DNA of 64,000 nucleotides from Zygnema cylindricum. Lineage: Eukaryota; Streptophyta; Zygnematophyceae; Zygnematales; Zygnemataceae. The position numbers and the translations under genes were made by a program. Shown here in pieces: positions 57,683 through 64,000 of this stretch. Numbering within the stretch: position 1 is the first letter of the stretch; every line of letters begins with the position of its first letter. The stretch covers positions 92,003 to 156,002 of the forward strand of contig JBBHKE010001016.1 in assembly GCA_037447655.1 (NCBI GenBank), in the 5' to 3' direction. The notes under the pieces are model-generated. The model had not been told where the DNA came from and ran no database searches. It was given only the letters and a program-made list of their open reading frames with translations.

Positions 57683-58602
57683 CAAATCGTGCGATTTTTT
57701 CAATTTTTTCGATTTCTATGTATAATTCGTGACTGTTGAAAAAATCGCAAAAAAACGTGATATACTTTCTGTCCGGTAAACTGGACGGACAATTTACGGC
57801 AAAAGTACAGTATTTCAGTAAAATATACGTTTTTTTAAGGAAATGTGAAATTTGACGAAAACATGCGTCGCAGTTTTTAGAAGTTCCTGTCCGGTAAACT
57901 GAATAGCAATTTAACGGAACATGTACGTAATTTTATGGAAAATGTACGGACATTTTTGAAAAGAGACGTTGAAATGTCACACTATTTGCGCGCCATGGCT
58001 GAGAAGGCGGCCATGTCTACCTGTCAGATAGTATCATACAGACGGACTTTGACAAAAAATTTGCGTTGGCCGAGATTTGAACCTGGCACTACACCGTGAA
58101 TCGCTATTAGCGTTTAGAAATAGATAGCGTAATGAAACAAATAGCGTTATTAACGCTATTTGGGAATTTAGGGGTTTTGAAGGAGATCATTTACTCTAAT
58201 TTGTTTTTTAAAGGGTTTTTATTAATTCTATTTGAGAATTTGGGTAAAAAAACGGGGTACCGCAATTAGAGTCATTGACGCTAATAGCGATTCACGGTGT
58301 ACCGTCTTTTCGCAAAAGCCTAAGTCACAGTTGTCCTCTTAAAAATTCCGATACACACGTAAGTGTGACACTTATTTTAGTATTTAGAATTACTTAGCGC
58401 TCATTTGACGAAAAACCTACAAACTGCGGTACAGTATATGTAAAATTCATTTTTTTTTACATGTACGAAATAGTACGGATGAAAACTCATTAACGATTTT
58501 AACTATTTTTTCAAATCGTTCAATGCGTTCGTTACGTATAATTCGTCGCGATTGAATCGTTCGCACTAAGCGGTTTGAATTTGAACAACTATGCTGTGGT
58601 GT
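57683..58602. mobile_element. hAT-like non-autonomous element relic
   Basis: GTTGTTCAAATCGTGCGATTTTTTC on the left and AATTTGAACAACTATG on the right match the hAT ends seen at 27696-30780 and 35854-36576. No clean 8-bp duplication was found. A smaller MITE (58092-58299) is nested inside. GAGATTTGAACCTGGCAC near 58073 is an inverted tRNA B-box-like string. Confidence 0.6.
58092..58299. mobile_element. TACACCG-family MITE, best-preserved copy
   Basis: CACCGTGAATCGCTATTAGCG and its exact inverse CGCTAATAGCGATTCACGGTG bound 208 bp; TA on both sides (58090-58091, 58300-58301). This copy defines the family terminus best. Confidence 0.9.
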
Positions 58603-58763
58603 GACCTTCGTACTAAAAATAGAGTCAAATACGTGCTCAATCGAAATTGATCCGTTCAGTTTGCCTTATGAGTTATGACAGTCCATCCACGAGTTATCGA
58701 CGCGATGCCACGTGGTCAACGATATAAAAAAATGAAATGAAAGTATTCCGTACCTCACGTCTA

Positions 58764-59937
58764 CACCGAGTATCGCTATCATTGTTAAGGTACGTCCCCA
58801 TGTAATCGGTACTTTGATAAAGTATTTTGGACGGTAGTGAAGATTCCCCGTACTACTTTGAAGAGCGTCCCAATGTGCGAAAATGAAATCGGAAATTTGG
58901 CATGTGACTTTTGTAGACGTAGGTACAGGTTGTGACGATTGAAGCCGACTACGAAACTTCCGACGATTGGTGACGCCAACAAAAACAGCGACAGTGGTAG
59001 ACGTCTAGATTTTTGTGAAATTGTAGATGTTTACTTGTTTAGGGTTTGGTGACATTGTGACGTCACGTTCACTTGTGACAACGTCGACGTCACTGATTCA
59101 AGAACTTTACGCCATGGTTTTCCGATTTCGTTTTTTCTACTTTTCTCATTCGACTTGCCATTAAAAAAAAACCTAAAAAATTTCAAAACAAATATTTTTC
59201 AAAGATCTTTCATTTTATATCATATTGTCGTGTCTCGTTCTATAAAGTGTGAGATAAAAGCGATAGTGTGAGAGGGAAAGGGGAGAGGTGACGACGGCGA
59301 AAAATCATCCAAAGGACCCATGAATGAAAGTGGAGGTCCGAGACCCCTGCAAACTTTTTTCCTTACATGCGCGTGACGGCCACGGAGAAAAATAGCGAGG
59401 ACTCTCCCCATTCCAAAAAATTTCGCTCTCGTGTGGCGCGTGCGTGGGTCGGTTTTCATTCGCTGTTTGGGCTGTACTTTAACTAAAATCACCCCCTCGA
59501 GGTGATTTTGGATGATTTTTTTTTCTGGGCTAGATTCTCTTTCCCGGGGGTCGAAAAAGGGAAAACGCCAAAATGCGTTCACATGACGACAAACACGCCG
59601 TACATCCAAAGTATGAATTTACGTTCACTGTACTTTGGTAAACATGATTTTATCGTACGGCTAAAGTTTTTGTCAAAGTTCCCTGAATTTTAGGGCAAAA
59701 GATAGAGAAAAGTAGATACTTTAACACATGGGGACGAACCCTTAATATTTTTTTCGCCACTTAAAACAACTTTTCTCCTTGCACAATCGTCGGATTTTCA
59801 TTTTAAGACCGTTAATCGGAAGCTGAAAATCTTACCTTTCGATCGCAACTGTCAGATCCAAAGTCCGACAAGTGTGTACAGAGAAAAGATGTTTTGAGAG
59901 AAAAAAAATGCATTAACACTAATAGCGAACCACGGTG
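58764..59937. mobile_element. TACACCG-family foldback MITE interrupted by a Harbinger-like element
   Basis: Left end CACCGAGTATCGCTATCATTG is cut after TTA. The right part resumes at 59742 with TTAATATTTTTTTCGCCACTT and ends CACTAATAGCGAACCACGGTG. The arrangement is the same as at 31345-32343. Confidence 0.75.
58788..59741. mobile_element. Harbinger-like MITE H3
   Basis: AGGTACGTCCCCATGTAAT / CACATGGGGACGAACCC termini flanked by TTA (58785-58787, 59742-59744). It shares the CCCCATGT terminus with H2. The 390-base minus-strand frame inside is not recognisable as transposase. Confidence 0.8.
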
Positions 59938-60002
59938 TTGACAATGCGATAGCCTGCCATCACTCTTGTGTATCGCTAACCATTTACCAGTAGACTATAT
60001 GT

Positions 60003-60222
60003 ACAACCTTGAATCGCTATTAGGGTTAAAAAAAAATTGCCACTCGAAACATCTTTTCTCCGTACACACTTGTCTGATATTTAATTTGAGACCGTCAATC
60101 GAAAGTTGAGAATCTTACTTTTCAATCTCAACCGCCAGGTTTACAATCGTAAATGTGTGTACGGAGAAAAGATGTTTTTAAGTGGCGAAAAAAACATTAA
60201 CACTAATAGCGATTCACGGTAC
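60003..60222. mobile_element. TACACCG-family foldback MITE, uninterrupted
   Basis: GAATCGCTATTAGGGTTAA ... CATCTTTTCTCCGTACACAC on the left is mirrored by GTGTGTACGGAGAAAAGATG ... TTAACACTAATAGCGATTC on the right. The arms of about 80 bp leave a short centre. It shows what 31345, 34096 and 58764 looked like before insertion. Confidence 0.8.
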
Positions 60223-61270
60223 TTTCTTTTGACCAACCGATAATCGATATATCTGACCAATGCATACATAGGTAAGGAAATCATTGCAAAATTTTATCGA
60301 TACATCGTTCCAACAATTTATCGCGTCAACCGACTTAGCTTTTTAGTGATCCTTTGTGGGGTTTTTTTGGTACGACTTTTTTGAAATGAGCCAATCAGCA
60401 TTGTACTGCACGGTGCTGTATTGTAGTTTTGTACTTCCACTTTTCAAAATATGGACAAAATTGGGATATGTGACACGATATACTGTAGACTGTATACAGT
60501 ATAATGCCTAGTATATAGTACTAATGTGTACTAGTACTAATGTACTATACATTTACATATCTCCATACAAATTACAAAATCATAGACGTTTGGTCGTCTG
60601 TCTGTATATCTTTTAAATAGGCTGTATCTGTCCGTCTGCACGTGTCTGCACGTCTGTATGCACGTATGTACGGAAACGTGCAAGTCTGTCTGAACCTCTG
60701 TACAGAAACGTCTGTGTTTGATAAACAGGAGACGGTCCATGTTCGTAAAACGGGCATGATAAACAGGGCATCAAAATAGAGCACTAAGTAATGTATTTTG
60801 AAGTCTAAAAGAATAATTAAACTTGCATATATGCACTTTTGACAACTTTCCACTTTTAAGAACTTTCCAGATATTGTTAATTAAAGGGTTGTTTAAGATT
60901 TTTTCCATATTCATGTTTTGGCTTTTTAACACATTTATAAAATTTGTAGGTTATGTTGATAAATTGACATCAGGACAAGTTTTTGGCTCAAATTTTTGGG
61001 ATAGAAAACAATTCGGTCAAAATTCAATTACACAAATACGCATTATAAAAACAAGATAAATCAAGCACAAAAACAAACAAAAACTGGAAAAGATAGCAAC
61101 AATTTTCTACGTGTTATAAAAATTTGTAAATTTTCAAAATAAGTACATTACACATATATTCCAACAACGGACAATCACCTAAAAAAACAACAAACCACTT
61201 TTAAGAATCAAACACACCTCAAAAAATTGAAACATACTTTCTTTTTTTTCGACTTCAGTAGATCATTGCA
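60223..61270. other. No gene seen; 3' side of the minus-strand gene
   Basis: A loose CGTCTGCACGTGTCTG-type repeat is at 60590-60720. The part next to 61271 is A/T-rich and would hold the 3' untranslated region of the minus-strand gene. Nothing else is recognisable. Confidence 0.5.
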
Positions 61271-62957
61271 TCAAACTTCTAGGGTTTTTGGTACAAAATT
61301 TGAAGTTCTACATGCATCTTCCCTAAAATAAATACAACTTTCTTCTCCAAACATTCCAGAGCAATTAACTACATAAAATCCGATTTTTTTTAACAAATTC
61401 GAAGCTTTTTCGACTACTTTATTATACTTCGTACTCTCAGTTTTCCCGATAAATTTTACAACTAATTGACAAATGGGTAATTTCTCAAACTCGCGAGACC
61501 AATCGACTAAAGGAACCGAAAAATGATTGTTCTCAAATGAAACAATAAACAAATCAATACGATGATGTGTAAGATTAACCATTGTATTTTTTAACGTTTT
61601 CGTTGATAAATGAACCTCGTCAATCGGTCTAAAAAGTTCCACTTCTGCATATAAGTCCAAACTAAAAGAATTTTCCGATATCCATGTATGAAATTCTAAA
61701 CCCCCTTTTTTCTCCACATTTCTGTAATCTAAAGCAACATGAGAAAAAATATGGACGGTACAACCGACAAATTCATGAATCATTTTTTCCGACCGAAAAC
61801 TTTCCGACTGAATCCTTTCCAGTTCAAAACTTTCATTATAATTTCCGTTATGTACAGAATAAACGACACTATCTTTGTGAAGAAAGCTTACATAAATCGG
61901 CAAACCAAAGCTTTGATCTGGCGAATCAAATCTCGCCACCTGGCAAATGACAGCTGGCGGTGGTCCTTGATAAGAAACGTTCGTCGAAGAAAGAAAATTT
62001 CGAAAACTACTTTTGCATTTCTCAAAAGAAGAATCGACAATTCCTTTTCGTAACTTAGCCCATTTTTTCCCGACCAAATCGTCATAAACCGACGGTTCCC
62101 AACTTGTATTTTCTTCGCAAAGCTCCAAATCCAACGAAGGTCCGGGCCATCCGAATTTTTTTTCCAAGTTATTTATAAAAAGTTGAGAAATTCTTTCCTC
62201 TAATTTTGTTTTACAAGGTCGACATTTCGCCCCATTTCCGGCCCCTTTACTGGAAATCGATATCGTTGGAACTCCCATTGGATACGACGGAAACGGATAT
62301 TCCCTTCTCGACAAAATACAAAAATTTAAATTTTTTTCGACGACTCGAATTTTTTCGCTGGCAAGTTGTGTCGCGAAAGCTCCCTCGGAATTTACCCCTT
62401 TATACCCATATTCTTCGAGTTTTTCCAAAAAACTAAATCGAGAGAGAGCGACTCGACTTTCGTTCATTAAACCGATCCCAAATCGATCGTTATAACCGAA
62501 AAACTTCGAACCAAATGGGACAAAATAAGTATTTGGAGTTAAACCGAAAGGAGGAGGAAAATCGTTCCAAAAAGCGTCTAAGCGGGTCCGTAAAATCCAA
62601 GAATATACCTTTTTTGTCTTTTTCTCGTGAGATTCGACCATTTCAAGACAATCTTCCACTAAATTGAAGTATTGGAGCAAACCCTGAAGGGAGGAGAGGG
62701 AGAGGGGAGAGGAGAGGAGAGAAGGAAAGAGAAATGGAAAGAGAGGGAGAGGGAGAGAGGAGAGTTAAGAGTCTCAAAAAATCAAAGAGAAAAACAGCAA
62801 AAAGACCACATTTTTCTGTACAACAATTTCCATTCGGAGAACTTTCTTGCTTCAAAAAAAAACCACAAAACCCCAAAAATGACAGAAAATAATCCTAAAA
62901 AAAAATAAAAAAAGACCCCAAAAGTCCCTTTCCCCCTCCCCTGAGAAAATAATACTC

Positions 62958-62990
<33 letters not shown>

Positions 62991-63404
62991 CAAAGTACAA
63001 AATACATAAATAAAAACAAAATAAAAAACAAAAAAGAAGCCAAAATAAAAAATAATAATAATAATTGTAATAAGAATAATAAAAAAAAAAATAATAATAA
63101 ATACCTGAATTCCATTCGGAGACCCGTTTTGCTCCAAAACCTCTCTCCGTTTTTCAGTTTCCCAAATCGGAAACTGCGTCACGATTCGTAGTTTTACAAA
63201 ATTTATATAACTTTTCAAACTTTTAAAAATACGTAATTTGTGCACCGTATTATCCATAACCGCAATTACAAAAATATCTGAATTGTTTCGAAAAGTCGAT
63301 AAAAGATATTTTTCGATGGAGGGTCCCGTGAGTTCAAAATCTCGAGCAGAACCGAGTAAGCAAATGGCACCTAAGGAGTTATCGTACATATGAAAATTTG
63401 TATT
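61271..63404 (-). CDS. DUF7796-type plant protein with methyltransferase-like C-terminus
   Basis: Two exons on the minus strand: 63404-63105 (100 codons, phase 0) and 62683-61271 (470 codons plus stop). The join across the intron reads SPNGIQ|GLLQYFNLVE, the most conserved string of the plant DUF7796 family as I recall it. ICLLGSARDFELTGPSI starts the domain; WILRTRLDAFW, YNDRFGIGLMNESRVALSR and GAKCRPCK follow (visible residues about 13-260). The last 200 residues do not belong to that family's usual extent. They follow the layout of Methyltransf_22/METTL24 proteins (VVYSVHNGNYNESFE, HIFSH, RIDLFIVSFENN, CQLVVKF), but the Gly-rich and Asp/Glu positions are mostly lost. The N-terminus, expected to hold a signal anchor, lies beyond the window. 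CT-rich tracts precede both exons. The fusion is inference. Confidence 0.7.
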
Positions 63405-64000
63405 CTGGCCAGAGAGAGGGAGAGGGACAGGAGAGGAGAGGGAGAGGAGAGGGAGAGGAGAGGAGAGGGAGAAAGAGAGAGAGAGGGAGGATGAGGGTGA
63501 TGGTGAGGGTGGGGGAGAGAAAAAGAGAATGAATGAGTTCTAAATCTCAAGCAGATCCGATTAAGCAAATAGCACTAAAGGAGTTATCGTAGAAAGGGAG
63601 GTTTGTTTTCTCGAGAGGGAGAGGGAGAGGAGCGGGAGAGGGGGAGAGAGAGGAAGAGGGTGAGGGAGAGTGAGAGGGAGAGGGAGAGTGAGTTTAAAAC
63701 CTCGAGTCGATCCAATTAAGCAAAAGCTAATGAAGGAGTCATTGTAGATAGGGAGATTTGTTTTCTGGAGAGGGAGAGGAAGAGGGAGAGGAAAAGGGTG
63801 AGGGAGAGGGAAAGAGAAAAGAAAAGAGTGAGGGAGAGGGAGAGGAAGAGGGAGAGGGAGAGGGAGAGTGAGTTCTAAATCTCGAGTCGATCCAATTAAG
63901 CAAATGCGACTGAAGGAGTTATTGAAGATAGGGAGATTTGTTATCAGGAGAGGGAGAGGAAGAGGGAGAGGGAGAGGACGTATGAGAGAGAGGGAGAGGG
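63405..64000 (-). repeat. Tandem array of partial exon starts joined to GA microsatellite
   Basis: Upstream of the first visible exon the acceptor plus the first 80-90 nt of that exon recurs at about 63533-63618, 63690-63770 and 63870-63945, each followed by GAGAGGGAGAGG-type sequence. Read on the minus strand the copies keep a protein-like reading (for example NNSFSRICLIGSTRDLEL against DNSLGAICLLGSARDFEL in the true exon), and two of three lack a stop. The array runs out of the window. Confidence 0.8.

Noticed and set aside
59220-59609. 129-codon minus-strand frame inside H3 as a Harbinger transposase
   Set aside because: No DDE or Myb-like motif seen; it is too short and not shared with H1 or H2.
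62895-63115. Hydrophobic extension of the minus-strand exon as a membrane domain
   Set aside because: It starts at a GTATTT donor and runs through A/T homopolymers. The downstream exon joins perfectly in the conserved SPNGIQGLLQYF string, so this is intron.

Overview
This is a low-GC eukaryotic nuclear window: GT-AG introns, exons of about 70 bases that each encode one plant-type leucine-rich repeat (LRR), Ty1/copia and hAT remnants, very many small inverted-repeat transposons, and long GA/CT microsatellites. The plant-specific gene families in a repeat-bloated, intron-rich setting suggest a streptophyte alga or early-diverging plant. A Chara-like charophyte is my best guess, by inference only. 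A run of ten Ns marks an assembly join at 13220-13229.

Region by region: 1-5000 is a decayed Ty1/copia element. 5897-10827 is a complete non-autonomous copia-type retrotransposon with two LTRs, a 5-bp target duplication, a primer site matching the anticodon half of initiator tRNA-Met, gag, and a repeat-containing accessory ORF, but no pol. 11.1-13.2 kb is repeat debris. 13445-24500 is the broken 3' part of an LRR gene (copy A), with a perfect hairpin and two large inverted-repeat transposons in its introns. 24.5-40 kb is almost entirely transposons nested inside one another: a hAT element with a decayed transposase, Harbinger-like elements with TTA/TAA duplications, foldback elements, and a diverse MITE family with TACACCG termini. 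40033-55377 holds LRR copy B, a predicted 514-residue secreted LRR protein with a Cys-rich EGF-like module and Pro-rich tail but no membrane segment or kinase. Exons of a class 3 lipase lie inside its 7.1-kb intron 11. 55.4-61.2 kb is again duplicated flank and nested MITEs. 61271-63404, on the minus strand, is a plant DUF7796-type gene whose C-terminus looks like a degenerate methyltransferase. The window ends in a tandem array of partial copies of that gene's exon start joined to GA microsatellite.

The genes do not form a pathway. The coherent story is structural: LRR exons all in phase 2, so repeats can be lost or gained without breaking the frame; CT microsatellites that supply splice-site pyrimidine tracts and part of a signal peptide; and repeated 26-150 bp tandem duplications. 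The most promising new items are the secreted LRR-EGF-Pro-rich family, the DUF7796-methyltransferase-like fusion, the exon-edge tandem array, and inverted-repeat transposons whose termini carry tRNA-like cloverleaves. All similarities were judged by eye and memory; no searches were run.
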